A stretch of DNA of 64,000 nt from Candidatus Muiribacterium halophilum (lineage in GTDB: Bacteria > Muiribacteriota > Muiribacteriia > Muiribacteriales > Muiribacteriaceae): NCBI GenBank assembly GCA_023228995.1, contig JALOAD010000014.1:4888-68887 (forward strand), read 5' to 3'. The notes beneath the pieces are model-generated. The model was not told the origin of the DNA. It saw only the letters and a program-made list of their open reading frames with translations, and did no database searches. Below, in pieces: positions 17,224-26,800 of this stretch (positions are counted from its first letter, which is position 1; every line of letters starts with the position of its first letter). The translations under genes and the position numbers were made by a program.

Positions 17224-17415
17224 TTATTCTTTCAATTTTGCTATATCATTAATAATATAATTACCAGTTGATTCTTCAATTCCTTGTAATATACTATCAG
17301 CTAAATATCCAGCCTCACCTTCATTCTCAGCCTTTACTTCTAATTCAATTTCAGCTTTAATAATGTATGAATTATTTGATTCTATTTTTTCTACAATTTT
17401 TGTGAATTTTTTCAT
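17224..17415 (-). CDS. Small conserved phage-type protein with NEGEAGYLADS motif
   Basis: The protein has 63 residues: MKKFTKIVEKIE, a beta strand (YIIKAEIELEVKA), then ENEGEAGYLADSILQGIEES and a final strand. The compact beta-alpha-beta arrangement around N-E-G-E-A-G-Y recalls small proteins of other large phages. Function unknown. It is divergent from the LRR array across a symmetrical promoter box. Confidence 0.6.
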   Translation of the reverse strand: MKKFTKIVEKIESNNSYIIKAEIELEVKAENEGEAGYLADSILQGIEESTGNYIINDIAKLKE

Positions 17416-17430
17416 TTGATATATTTTATT

Positions 17431-17446
17431 TTTAATATATATTAAA
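17431..17446. promoter_or_regulatory. Symmetrical promoter box heading the LRR array
   Basis: TTTAATATATATTAAA lies between the gene starting at 17415 (-) and the first LRR gene. Being palindromic it could fire both ways. It ends one base before an ATG at 17448, which favours the next in-frame ATG at 17457 as the true LRR start. It is the only clear box at the array head, and none was seen between the 20 array genes. Confidence 0.5.
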
Positions 17447-17456
17447 TATGAAAAAT

Positions 17457-18383
17457 ATGAAATACTTAAAAATGTTTAATGAATCTATAAATAGATCAGA
17501 TATTGATGCTATTTGTGAAAAATATAATATTAAAAAATATACTATAAATGATGATGACACCATTGATGTAAATGGTGATGTTGATTTATCCAATAGAAAA
17601 TTAAAAGTGCTACCCTTAAAATTTGGGAAAGTAATAGGTGATTTTAATTGTAGTAATAATGAATTAACCAATTTAATGGGTTCTCCTTATTATGTATTAG
17701 GAAATTTTTTATGTAATAATAACAATCTAATTAGTCTTAAAGGTTCACCAGATAAAATTATTTTAGATTTTAATTGTTCTAATAATAGATTAAAAACCTT
17801 AAAATATGTACCTAAATATATAGGTGTAGATTTTGATTGTTCCAATAATTACATAATAGACTTAAATTATATGCCAGAACATATTGGTTATTGTTTCATT
17901 TGTCAATTTAATGAGTTGACTTCTCTCAATGGATGTCTACAAACCATAGAACATAGTTTTGATTGCAGTCATAATAAACTCACATCATTAGAAGGTGGTC
18001 CGACAATAGTTAATTATAATTATAATTGTGAATTTAACAAATTGACTTCGTTGAAAGGGGCACCTAAGATATGTGGTAATTTATTTTCATGTAATCATAA
18101 TAATATAAAATCATTAGATTATTACCCAAAACAAATAAGAAATATTAAACATATTGGAAATCCAATAAACCTAATATTAGATTTAATACTTAAATATAAT
18201 TATGTTGAATATACAAAAACTCGGGATGATAAAGATAACATAGATGAATTTATAGATAGAGAAATAATACAACAAGATAAATTATTGGTAAATAGATTAG
18301 TAGAATTCTTATATGATATAGATAAACCAACAACCAGAGAAGAACTCATAGAGTTATTAAAAAATGATTATGAAATACGATGA
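17457..18383 (+). CDS. LRR array protein 1, divergent head-of-array member
   Basis: The protein has 308 residues from MKYLKMFNES (the ATG at 17448 abuts the promoter box). About 8 LRR units start at FNCSNNELTNLMGS, but their second halves are irregular (YYVLGN, DKIILD, KYIGVD) rather than the stereotyped SVGGDF of later copies. The usual KNIDYLPKYYKEL cap is replaced by KSLDYYPKQIRNI. The C-cap from about residue 265 (FIDREIIQQDKLLVNRLVEF) is standard. It is the only array member outside the 182+21n length rule, so it is likely an old copy that has escaped homogenisation. Its stop overlaps gene 2. Confidence 0.85.
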   Translation: MKYLKMFNESINRSDIDAICEKYNIKKYTINDDDTIDVNGDVDLSNRKLKVLPLKFGKVIGDFNCSNNELTNLMGSPYYVLGNFLCNNNNLISLKGSPDKIILDFNCSNNRLKTLKYVPKYIGVDFDCSNNYIIDLNYMPEHIGYCFICQFNELTSLNGCLQTIEHSFDCSHNKLTSLEGGPTIVNYNYNCEFNKLTSLKGAPKICGNLFSCNHNNIKSLDYYPKQIRNIKHIGNPINLILDLILKYNYVEYTKTRDDKDNIDEFIDREIIQQDKLLVNRLVEFLYDIDKPTTREELIELLKNDYEIR

Positions 18384-19054
18384 AATATATAAGGACATTT
18401 AATGAATCTACAAACACCTCAGAAATTGAAGCTATTTGTGAAAAATATTATATTAAAAACTACATAATTAATGAAGATGGTTCTATTGATGTAAATGGAA
18501 ATGTTAACTTAAAAAGAAATAATTTAAGAGTGTTACCTTTGAAAATTAGAAATGTTAATGGTAATTTTAATTGTGCTTATAATAAATTAACAAACTTGAA
18601 TGGTTATCCACAACATGTAGATGAAGGTTTTAGTTGTGATAATAACCAATTAACTAATTTAATAAGTGCACCCCAATATGTAGGTGGATATTTCTCTTGT
18701 GAAGATAATCAATTAACAAGTTTAGAAGGTGCTCCTAAAAGAGTTTATGGTGATTTTTTTTGTAGAAATAATAAACTTAAAAATATAGATTATTTACCTA
18801 AAACTTATAAGAAATTAGGTATTAACGGAAATCCAATTTCTAAAATATTAGATTTATTTACTAAACCTGATGAATATGGTCGGATATCTAATACAATAGA
18901 TAAAGAATTAATATCTGAATTTATAGATAGAGAAATAATACAACAAGATAAATTATTGGTAAATAGATTAGTAGAATTCTTATATGATATAGATAAACCA
19001 AAAACCAGAGAAGAACTCATAGAGTTATTAAAAAATGATTATGAAATACGATGA
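18380..19054 (+). CDS. LRR array protein 2, 4 units
   Basis: The protein has 224 residues, starting MKYIRTFNES by ATGA overlap with gene 1. The units are partly degenerate (NLNGYPQHVDEG, NLISAPQYVGGY) before a standard KRVYGD unit and the cap, which reads YLPKTYKKL rather than YLPKYYKEL. It is intermediate between gene 1 and the uniform copies. The C-cap uses TIDKELISEFIDREI. Confidence 0.85.
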   Translation: MKYIRTFNESTNTSEIEAICEKYYIKNYIINEDGSIDVNGNVNLKRNNLRVLPLKIRNVNGNFNCAYNKLTNLNGYPQHVDEGFSCDNNQLTNLISAPQYVGGYFSCEDNQLTSLEGAPKRVYGDFFCRNNKLKNIDYLPKTYKKLGINGNPISKILDLFTKPDEYGRISNTIDKELISEFIDREIIQQDKLLVNRLVEFLYDIDKPKTREELIELLKNDYEIR

Positions 19055-19854
19055 AATATATAAGGACATTTAATGAATCTACGAACACTTCAGAAATTGA
19101 AGCTATTTGTGAAAAATATAATATAAAAAACTACATAATTAATGATGATGGTTCTATTGATGTAGATGGTCATGTTGATTTATATGGAAAAAGTTTAAAA
19201 GAGTTACCTTTGAAATTTAGAAATGTTATTGGGAATTTTTATTGTAGTGATAATAAATTAACATCCTTAGAGGGTGCTCCTCAAAGTATAGGTGGGAATT
19301 TTTATTGTATTTCTAATCAATTAACTTCTTTGGTGGGTTGTCCTCAATATATAGGTGGTGAATTTAATTGTAGTTATAATCAATTAACAACCTTAGAAGG
19401 TGCTCCACAAAGTGTAGGTGGGGATTTTTATTGTATTTCTAATCAATTAACTTCTTTGGTGGGTTGTCCTCAAAGTATAGGTGGGAATTTTGAATGTGCT
19501 GCTAATAAATTAACATCTTTAGAGGGTAGTCCTAAAAGAGTAGGTGGTGGTTTTTTGTGTTATTCTAATAAACTTAAAAATATAGATTATTTACCAAAAT
19601 ATTATAAAGAATTATTTATAGGAGATAATCCAATTTATAAAATAATAAAGTTATTTATAACATCTTATAGGACAGGAACTATATATGATAATAGAGAAAA
19701 TAAAGATTTAATTATGGATTTTATAGATAGAGAAATTATCCAACAAGATAAATTATTAGTAAATAGATTAGTAGAATTCTTAGATGATATAGGAAACCCA
19801 AAATCTAAAGAAGAACTCATAGAGCTATTAAAAAATGATTATGAAATACGATGA
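19051..19854 (+). CDS. LRR array protein 3, 6 units
   Basis: The protein has 267 residues, one more than the 21n rule. The extra residue is in the C-cap loop, which reads GTIYDNRENKDLIMDF where most copies have GRISNREDKDLIMDF. Two of its units (SLVGCPQ followed by VGGDFYC or IGGNFEC) repeat almost identically within the gene, showing recent internal duplication. Confidence 0.85.
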   Translation: MKYIRTFNESTNTSEIEAICEKYNIKNYIINDDGSIDVDGHVDLYGKSLKELPLKFRNVIGNFYCSDNKLTSLEGAPQSIGGNFYCISNQLTSLVGCPQYIGGEFNCSYNQLTTLEGAPQSVGGDFYCISNQLTSLVGCPQSIGGNFECAANKLTSLEGSPKRVGGGFLCYSNKLKNIDYLPKYYKELFIGDNPIYKIIKLFITSYRTGTIYDNRENKDLIMDFIDREIIQQDKLLVNRLVEFLDDIGNPKSKEELIELLKNDYEIR

Positions 19855-20840
19855 AATACTTAAAAAATTTTAATGAAAATATAAATACAACTGAGATTGA
19901 TTCTATTTGTGAAAAATATAATATAACTAATTATACTATAAATGATAATGGTTCTATTGATGTAGATGGTGAAGTTGATTTATATAATAAAAAATTAAAA
20001 GTATTACCTTTGAAATTTAGAAATGTTATTGGTAATTTTAAATGTAGTTATAATAAACTAACATCATTAAAAGGTAGTCCTCAAACTGTAGGTGGGGATT
20101 TTTATTGTAGTAGTAATCAATTAACATCCTTAGAGGGTGCTCCTCAAAGTATAGGTGGGAATTTTAATTGTTATAAATGTCAATTAATCACCTTAGAGGG
20201 TGCTCCACATACTATAGGTGGGGATTTTGATTGTAATGATAATCAATTAATATCCTTAGAGGGTGCTCCCCAAAGAGTAGGTGGTGTTTTTTCTTGTTAT
20301 GATAATCAATTAACATCATTAGAGGGTAGTCCTCAAAGTGTAGGTAGGGGATTTTATTGTAGTGGTAATCAATTAACCTCCTTAGAAGGTGCTCCCCAAA
20401 GAGTAGGTGGTGGTTTTTCTTGTATTTCTAATCATTTAACATCTTTAGAGGGTGGTCCTCAAAATATAGGTGGGATTTTTAATTGTAGTGGTAATCAGTT
20501 AACTTCTTTAGTAGGTGGTCCTAAAAGAGTAGGTGGTGGTTTTTTGTGTTATTCTAATAAACTTAAAAATATAGATTATTTACCAAAATATTATAAAGAA
20601 TTAGATATATCTAATAATCCAATTTCTAAAATAATAGATTTATTTACTAAACCTGATGAATATGGTCTGATATCTAATAGAGAAGATAATGAATTAATTA
20701 TGGATTTTATAGATAGAGAAATGATACAACAAGATATACTATTAGTTAATAGATTAGTAGAATTCTTATATGATATAGATAAACCAAAAATCAGAGAAGA
20801 ACTCATAGAGTTATTAAAAAATGATTATAAAATACGATGA
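19851..20840 (+). CDS. LRR array protein 4, 9 units
   Basis: The protein has 329 residues. The N-cap is of the alternative type (NITNYTINDNGSIDV). It carries the rare module CYKCQLITLEGAPHTIGG near residue 107, also found in genes 13 and 20. The C-cap is the MIQQDILLVNRLVEF variant. The start follows the ATGA overlap with gene 3, as MKYLKNFNEN. Confidence 0.85.
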   Translation: MKYLKNFNENINTTEIDSICEKYNITNYTINDNGSIDVDGEVDLYNKKLKVLPLKFRNVIGNFKCSYNKLTSLKGSPQTVGGDFYCSSNQLTSLEGAPQSIGGNFNCYKCQLITLEGAPHTIGGDFDCNDNQLISLEGAPQRVGGVFSCYDNQLTSLEGSPQSVGRGFYCSGNQLTSLEGAPQRVGGGFSCISNHLTSLEGGPQNIGGIFNCSGNQLTSLVGGPKRVGGGFLCYSNKLKNIDYLPKYYKELDISNNPISKIIDLFTKPDEYGLISNREDNELIMDFIDREMIQQDILLVNRLVEFLYDIDKPKIREELIELLKNDYKIR

Positions 20841-21889
20841 AATATATAAGGACATTTAATGAATCTACAAACACCTCAGAAATTGAAGCTATTTGTGAAA
20901 AATATTATATAAAAAACTACATAATTAATGAAGATGGCTCTATTGATGTAGATGGTGATGTTTATTTATATAATAAAAAATTAAAAGTATTACCTTTGAA
21001 ATTTAGAAAGGTTAGTGGTTATTTTGATTGTAGTTGTAATAATTTAACATCATTAGAGGGTAGTCCTCAAAGTATAGGTGGTTATTTTTATGGTCATAAT
21101 AATAAATTAACTTCTTTGGTGGGTAGTCCTCAAAGAGTAGGTGGGAATTTTGATTGTAGTTTTAATAAATTAACGTCCTTAGAAGGTGCTCCACATACTA
21201 TAGGTGGGATTTTTGATTGTAATAATAATCAATTAACATCCTTAGAGGGTGGTCCTCAAAGTATAGGTAGGGGATTTTATTGTAGTGGTAATCAATTAAC
21301 CACCTTAGAAGGTGCTCCACAAAGAGTAGGTGGGAATTTTTCTTGTAGAGATAATAAATTAACTTCTTTGGTGGGTAGTCCTCAAAGTATAGGTGGGGAT
21401 TTTAATTGTATTTCTAATCATTTAACTTCTTTAGTGGGTTGTCCTCAAAGTATAGGTGGGAATTTTGATTTTAATGATAATCAATTAACATCCTTAGAAG
21501 GTGCTCCTCAGAGTGTAGGTGGTTTTTTTGATTGTAGTGGTAATCAGTTAACAACCTTAGAAGGTGTTCCTCAAAGAGTGGGAAGATATTTTTCTTGTGA
21601 TAATAATAATCTTAAAAATATAGATTATTTACCAAAATATTATAAAAAATTATATATAGGAGATAATCCAATTTCTAAAATAATAAAGTTATTTACAACA
21701 TCTAATGAATATTTAAGGATATCTAATAGAGAAGATAAAGATTTAATTATGGATTTTATAGATAGAGAAATTATACAGCAAGATAAATTATTGGTAAATA
21801 GATTAGTAGAATTTTTAGATGATATAGATAAACCAAAAACCAGAGAAGAACTCATAGAGTTATTAAAAAATGATTATGAAATACGATGA
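20837..21889 (+). CDS. LRR array protein 5, 10 units
   Basis: The protein has 350 residues. The per-unit Cys is lost in two units: YFYGHNNK and NFDFNDNQ have Gly and Phe in its place, showing that the Cys is not strictly required. The last unit reads PQRVGRYFSCDNNNLKNI. The C-cap is standard (DREIIQQDKLLVNRLVEF). Confidence 0.85.
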   Translation: MKYIRTFNESTNTSEIEAICEKYYIKNYIINEDGSIDVDGDVYLYNKKLKVLPLKFRKVSGYFDCSCNNLTSLEGSPQSIGGYFYGHNNKLTSLVGSPQRVGGNFDCSFNKLTSLEGAPHTIGGIFDCNNNQLTSLEGGPQSIGRGFYCSGNQLTTLEGAPQRVGGNFSCRDNKLTSLVGSPQSIGGDFNCISNHLTSLVGCPQSIGGNFDFNDNQLTSLEGAPQSVGGFFDCSGNQLTTLEGVPQRVGRYFSCDNNNLKNIDYLPKYYKKLYIGDNPISKIIKLFTTSNEYLRISNREDKDLIMDFIDREIIQQDKLLVNRLVEFLDDIDKPKTREELIELLKNDYEIR

Positions 21890-22686
21890 AATACTTAAAA
21901 AAATTTAATGAAAATATAAATAGTTCTGAAATCGAAGCTATTTGTAACGAATATAATATAAAAAACTACATAATCAATGAAGATGATTCTATTGATGTAG
22001 ATGGTGATGTTGATTTATGTCATAAAAAATTAAAAGTATTACCTTTGAAATTTAGAAATGTTAGTGGGAATTTTGATTGTAATAATAATAATTTAACATC
22101 ATTAGAGGGTAGTCCTCAAAGTATAGGTGGGGATTTTTCTTGTGATGATAATCAATTAACTTCTTTGGTGGGTTGTCCTCAAAGTATAGATGGTGGTTTT
22201 TATTGTGGATATAATCAATTAACATCCTTAGAGGGTGCTCCCCAAAGAGTAGGTGGTGGTTTTTCTTGTATTTCTAATCATTTAACTTCTTTGGTGGGTT
22301 GTCCTCAAAGTATAGGTGGGGGTTTTTCTTGTAGTGGCAATCAGTTAACAACCTTAGATGGTGTTCCTAAAAGAGTAGGTGATATATTTTGGTGTGATTC
22401 TAATAAACTTAAAAATATAGATTATTTACCTAAATATTATAAAGAATTAGATATATCTAATAATCCAATTTCTAAAATAATAAAATTATTTACAACATCT
22501 AATGAATATGGAAGGATATCTAATAGAGAAGATAAAGAATTAATTATGGATTTTATAGATAGAGAAATTATACAGCAAGATAAATTATTGGTAAATAGAT
22601 TAGTAGAATTATTATATGATATAGATAAACCAAAAACCAGAGAAGAACTCATAGAGTTATTAAAAAATGATTATACAATACGATGA
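21886..22686 (+). CDS. LRR array protein 6, 6 units
   Basis: The protein has 266 residues, starting MKYLKKFNENINSSEIEAI. The N-cap has CNEYNIKNY, a unique variant of CEKYNIKNY. It has an intact unit series and a C-cap with LVELLYDI in place of LVEFLYDI, ending NDYTIR, an ending also used by genes 12, 13, 14 and 17. Confidence 0.85.
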   Translation: MKYLKKFNENINSSEIEAICNEYNIKNYIINEDDSIDVDGDVDLCHKKLKVLPLKFRNVSGNFDCNNNNLTSLEGSPQSIGGDFSCDDNQLTSLVGCPQSIDGGFYCGYNQLTSLEGAPQRVGGGFSCISNHLTSLVGCPQSIGGGFSCSGNQLTTLDGVPKRVGDIFWCDSNKLKNIDYLPKYYKELDISNNPISKIIKLFTTSNEYGRISNREDKELIMDFIDREIIQQDKLLVNRLVELLYDIDKPKTREELIELLKNDYTIR

Positions 22687-23546
22687 AATATATAAGGACA
22701 TTTAATGAATCTACGAACACTTCAGAAATTGAAGCTATTTGTGAAAAATATAATATAAAAAACTACATAATTAATGAAGATGATTCTATTGATGTAGATG
22801 GTGTTGTTGATTTAAGTCATGAAAAATTAAAAGTATTACCTTTGAAATTTAGAAATGTTAGTAGGGAGTTTAATTGTGATAGTAATAATTTAACATCATT
22901 AGAGGGTAGTCCACAAAATGTAGGTGGTTATTTTTCTTGTTATGATAATCAATTAACTTCTTTGAAGGGTTGTCCTCAAAGTATAGGTGGTTTTTTTGAT
23001 TGTAGAAATAATAAATTAACTTCTTTGGTGGGTTGTCCTCAATATATAGGCGGTGGTTTTTATAGTGGATATAATCAATTAACATCCTTAGAGGGTGCTC
23101 CACATACTATAGGTGGTGATTTTTCTTGTGCTGGTAATCAATTAACTTCTTTGGTAGGTTGTCCTCAAAGTATAGGTGGTAATTTTTATTGTAGTTATAA
23201 TCAATTAATATCCTTAGAGGGTGCTCCTAAAAGAGTAGGTGATGTATTTTGGTGTGATTCTAATAATCTTAAAAATATAGATTATTTACCTAAATATTAT
23301 AAAGAATTAGATATATCTAATAATCCAATTTCTAAAATAATAGATTTATTTACATTATCTAATGAATATAGAAGGATATCTAATAGAGAAGATAAAGATT
23401 TAATTATGGATTTTATAGATGCAGAAATTATCCAACAAGATAAATTATTAGTGAATAGATTAGTAGAATTTTTAGATGATATAGGAAAACCAAAATCCAG
23501 AGAAGAACTCATAGAGTTATTAAAAAATAATTATGAAATACGATGA
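22683..23546 (+). CDS. LRR array protein 7, 7 units
   Basis: The protein has 287 residues. Its N-cap, with VDGVVDLSHEKLKVLPLKF and NVSREF, is shared almost exactly with gene 8. One unit has Ser for Cys (FYSGYNQ). The C-cap reads DFIDAEIIQQD, an Ala variant shared with gene 12, and ends KNNYEIR. Confidence 0.85.
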   Translation: MKYIRTFNESTNTSEIEAICEKYNIKNYIINEDDSIDVDGVVDLSHEKLKVLPLKFRNVSREFNCDSNNLTSLEGSPQNVGGYFSCYDNQLTSLKGCPQSIGGFFDCRNNKLTSLVGCPQYIGGGFYSGYNQLTSLEGAPHTIGGDFSCAGNQLTSLVGCPQSIGGNFYCSYNQLISLEGAPKRVGDVFWCDSNNLKNIDYLPKYYKELDISNNPISKIIDLFTLSNEYRRISNREDKDLIMDFIDAEIIQQDKLLVNRLVEFLDDIGKPKSREELIELLKNNYEIR

Positions 23547-24343
23547 AATATATAAGGACATTTAATGAATCTACGAACACTTCAGAAATTGAAGCTATTT
23601 GTGAAAAATATAATATAAAAAACTACATAATCAATGAAGATGATTCTATTGATGTAGATGGTGTTGTTGATTTAAGTCATGAAAAATTAAAAGTATTACC
23701 TTTGAAATTTAGAAATGTTAGTAGGGAGTTTGATTGTAATAGTAATCAATTAACAACCTTAGAGGGTAGTCCTCAAAATGTAGGTGGGAATTTTAAATGT
23801 AATGATAATCAATTAACAACCTTAGAAGGTGCTCCACAAAGAGTAGGTGGTGAATTTGATTGTAGTTATAATAAATTAACATCTTTGGTGGGTAGTCCTA
23901 AAAGTGTAGGTGGTGGCTTTTATAGCTATAATAACCAATTAATTTCTTTAGTGGGTAGTCCTCAAAGTGTAGGTGGTTATTTTTATTGTAATGGTAATAA
24001 CTTAACAAGCTTAGAGGGTGCTCCTAAAAGAGTAGGTGATGTATTTTGGTGTGATTCTAATAATCTTAAAAATATAGATTATTTACCAAAATATTATAAA
24101 GAATTAGATATATCTAATAATCCAATTTATAAAATAATAAAGTTATTTACAACATCTAATGAATATGGAAGGATATCTAATAGAGAAGATAATGAATTAA
24201 TTATGGATTTTATAGATAGAGAAATGATACAACAAGATATACTATTAGTTAATAGGTTAGTAGAATTCTTACATGATGTAGGAAACCCAAAATCTAAAGA
24301 AGAACTCATAGAGTTATTAAAAAATGATTATGAAATACGATGA
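23543..24343 (+). CDS. LRR array protein 8, 6 units
   Basis: The protein has 266 residues. The first about 65 residues are nearly identical to gene 7 but the LRR region differs, so these two genes share an N-cap and not a repeat series. One unit lacks Cys (FYSYNNQ). The C-cap is the MIQQDILLVNRLVEF type with HDVGNPKSKEEL. Confidence 0.85.
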   Translation: MKYIRTFNESTNTSEIEAICEKYNIKNYIINEDDSIDVDGVVDLSHEKLKVLPLKFRNVSREFDCNSNQLTTLEGSPQNVGGNFKCNDNQLTTLEGAPQRVGGEFDCSYNKLTSLVGSPKSVGGGFYSYNNQLISLVGSPQSVGGYFYCNGNNLTSLEGAPKRVGDVFWCDSNNLKNIDYLPKYYKELDISNNPIYKIIKLFTTSNEYGRISNREDNELIMDFIDREMIQQDILLVNRLVEFLHDVGNPKSKEELIELLKNDYEIR

Positions 24344-25329
24344 AATACATAAGGACATTTAATGAATCTACGAACACATCAGAAATTGAAGCTATTTGTA
24401 AAAAATATAATATAACTAATTATACTATAAATGAAGATGGCTCCATTGATGTAGATGGAAATGTTGAATTGTTTAATAAAGGATTAAAAGTATTACCTTT
24501 GAAATTTAGAAAAGTCAGTGGGTATTTTAAATGTAGTTTTAATAAACTAACATCATTAAATGGTAGTCCTCAGAGTGTAGGTGGGTGGTTCGAATGTAAT
24601 GATAATCAATTAACTTCTTTGGTGGGTAGTCCTCAATATATAGGTGGTGATTTTTATTGTAATGATAATCAATTAACAACCTTAGAAGGTGTTCCCCAAA
24701 GAGTAGGTGGGGATTTTTCTTGTGGAGATAATAAATTAACTTCTTTGGTGGGTAGTCCTCAAAGTATAGGTGGGTATTTTAATTGTAGTGGTAATCAATT
24801 AACCTCCTTAGAAGGTGTTCCACAAAGAGTTGGTGGGAATTTTGAATGTAGAGATAATAAATTAACTTCTTTGGTGGGTAGTCCTCAAAGTATAGGTGGG
24901 TATTTTAATTGTAGTGGTAATCAATTAACCTCCTTAGATGGTGGTCCTCAAAGTGTAGGTGGTTATTTTTCTTGTAGTTATAATCAGTTAACAACCTTAG
25001 AAGGTGTTCCTCAAAGAGTGGGAAAATATTTTTCTTGTAGAAATAATAAACTTAAAAATATAGATTATTTACCAAAATATTATAAAGAATTATATATATA
25101 TAATAATCCAATTTCTAAAATAATAAAGTTATTTATAACATCTAATGAACTGGTAGGGATATCTAATAGAAAAAATAAAGATTTAATTATGGATTTTATA
25201 GATAGAGAAATTATCCAACAAGATAAATTATTGGTAAATAGATTAGTAGAATTCTTAGATGATATAGATAAACCAAAAAACAGAGAAGAACTCATAGAGT
25301 TATTAAAAAATGATTATGAAATACGATGA
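24340..25329 (+). CDS. LRR array protein 9, 9 units with an exact internal duplication
   Basis: The protein has 329 residues. A two-unit block (DNKLTSLVGSPQSIGGYFNC plus SGNQLTSL) occurs twice in a row, and the DNA copies near 24727 and 24853 look identical over most of 126 bases. This is a fresh tandem duplication and shows how unit number grows. The first unit is FKCSFNKLTSLNGS, related to that of gene 20. Confidence 0.85.
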   Translation: MKYIRTFNESTNTSEIEAICKKYNITNYTINEDGSIDVDGNVELFNKGLKVLPLKFRKVSGYFKCSFNKLTSLNGSPQSVGGWFECNDNQLTSLVGSPQYIGGDFYCNDNQLTTLEGVPQRVGGDFSCGDNKLTSLVGSPQSIGGYFNCSGNQLTSLEGVPQRVGGNFECRDNKLTSLVGSPQSIGGYFNCSGNQLTSLDGGPQSVGGYFSCSYNQLTTLEGVPQRVGKYFSCRNNKLKNIDYLPKYYKELYIYNNPISKIIKLFITSNELVGISNRKNKDLIMDFIDREIIQQDKLLVNRLVEFLDDIDKPKNREELIELLKNDYEIR

Positions 25330-26066
25330 AATACTTAAAAAATTTTAATGAAAATATAAATAGATCTGAAATCGAAGCTATTTGTAAAAAATATAATATA
25401 AAAAACTACATAATTAATGAAGATGGTTCTATTGATGTAGATGGTGATTTTTATTTATATAATAAAAAATTAAAAGTATTACCTTTGAATTTTAGAAATG
25501 TTACTGGTGATTTTTATTGTAGTTATAATCAATTAACATCTTTGATGGGTTGTCCTCAAAGTGTAGGTGGTGATTTTAGGTGTTATTCTAATCAATTAAC
25601 ATCATTAGAGGGTGCTCCACATACTATAGGTGAGAATTTTGATTGTAATAATAATCAATTAACATCCTTAGTGGGTAGTCCTCAAAATATAGGTGGGATT
25701 TTTAATTGTAGTGATAATCAGTTAACAACCTTAGAAGGTGTTCCTCAAAGAGTGGGAAAATATTTTTCTTGTGGAAATAATAAACTTAAAAATATAGATT
25801 ATTTACCAAAATATTATAAAGAATTATTAATAGGAGATAATCCAATTTATAAAATAGTAAAGTTATTTACAACATCTAATGGAATAGGAATGATATATGA
25901 TAATAGAGAAAATAAAGATTTAATATTGGATTTTATAGATAGAGAAATTATCCAACAAGATATATTATTGGTAAATAGATTAGTAGAATATTTAGATGAT
26001 ATAGATAAACCAAAAAACAGAGAAGAACTCATAGAGTTATTAAAAAATGATTATGAAATACGATGA
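25326..26066 (+). CDS. LRR array protein 10, 5 units
   Basis: The protein has 246 residues, one more than the 21n rule, because of the same IYDNRENK loop insertion seen in gene 3. The N-cap has DGDFYLYNKKLKVLPLNF, where Phe and Asn differ from the usual Val and Lys. The last unit (PQRVGKYFSCGNNKLKNI) is shared with genes 9 and 15. Confidence 0.85.
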   Translation: MKYLKNFNENINRSEIEAICKKYNIKNYIINEDGSIDVDGDFYLYNKKLKVLPLNFRNVTGDFYCSYNQLTSLMGCPQSVGGDFRCYSNQLTSLEGAPHTIGENFDCNNNQLTSLVGSPQNIGGIFNCSDNQLTTLEGVPQRVGKYFSCGNNKLKNIDYLPKYYKELLIGDNPIYKIVKLFTTSNGIGMIYDNRENKDLILDFIDREIIQQDILLVNRLVEYLDDIDKPKNREELIELLKNDYEIR

Positions 26067-26800
26067 AATATATAAGGACATTTAATGAATCTACAAACAC
26101 CTCAGAAATTGAAGCTATTTGTGAAAAATTTAATATTAAAAACTACATAATTAATGAAGATGGCTCCATTGATGTAGATGATAATGTTTATTTATATAAA
26201 CAAAAATTAAAAGTATTACCTTTGAAATTTAGAAAGGTTAGTAGGAATTTCCATTGTGAGTTTAATAAATTAACAACCTTAGAGGGTGCTCCTAAAAGTA
26301 TAGGTGGGGATTTTGAATGTAGTGGTAATCAATTAACATCCTTAGAGGGTGGTCCTCAAAGTGTAGGTGGTTATTTTTCTTGTAGTAGTAATCAATTAAC
26401 TTCTTTGGTGGGTAGTCCTCAAAGAGTAGGTGGTAATTTTTATTGTAGTGTTAATAAATTAACCTCCTTAGAGGGTGCTCCCCAAAGAGTAGGTGGTATA
26501 TTTTGGTGTAATTCTAATAATCTTAAAAATATAGATTATTTACCAAAATATTATAAAGAATTATTTATAGGAGATAATCCAATTTCTAAAATAATAAAGT
26601 TATTAACATTATCTAATGAATATGTAGGGATATCTAATAGAGAAGATAAAGAATTAATTATGGATTTTATAGATAGAGAAATTATCCAACAAGATAAATT
26701 ATTGGTAAATAGATTAGTAGAATTTTTAGATGATATAGATAAACCAAAAACCAGAGAAGAACTCATAGAGTTATTAAAAAATGATTATGAAATACGATGA
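26063..26800 (+). CDS. LRR array protein 11, 5 units
   Basis: The protein has 245 residues. The N-cap has CEKFNIKNY and DDNVYLYKQKLKVLPLKF; the KQK variant and the first unit FHCEFNKLTTLEGAPK are shared with genes 12 and 16. The first seven N-terminal residues (MKYIRTF) follow the ATGA start. Confidence 0.85.
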   Translation: MKYIRTFNESTNTSEIEAICEKFNIKNYIINEDGSIDVDDNVYLYKQKLKVLPLKFRKVSRNFHCEFNKLTTLEGAPKSIGGDFECSGNQLTSLEGGPQSVGGYFSCSSNQLTSLVGSPQRVGGNFYCSVNKLTSLEGAPQRVGGIFWCNSNNLKNIDYLPKYYKELFIGDNPISKIIKLLTLSNEYVGISNREDKELIMDFIDREIIQQDKLLVNRLVEFLDDIDKPKTREELIELLKNDYEIR

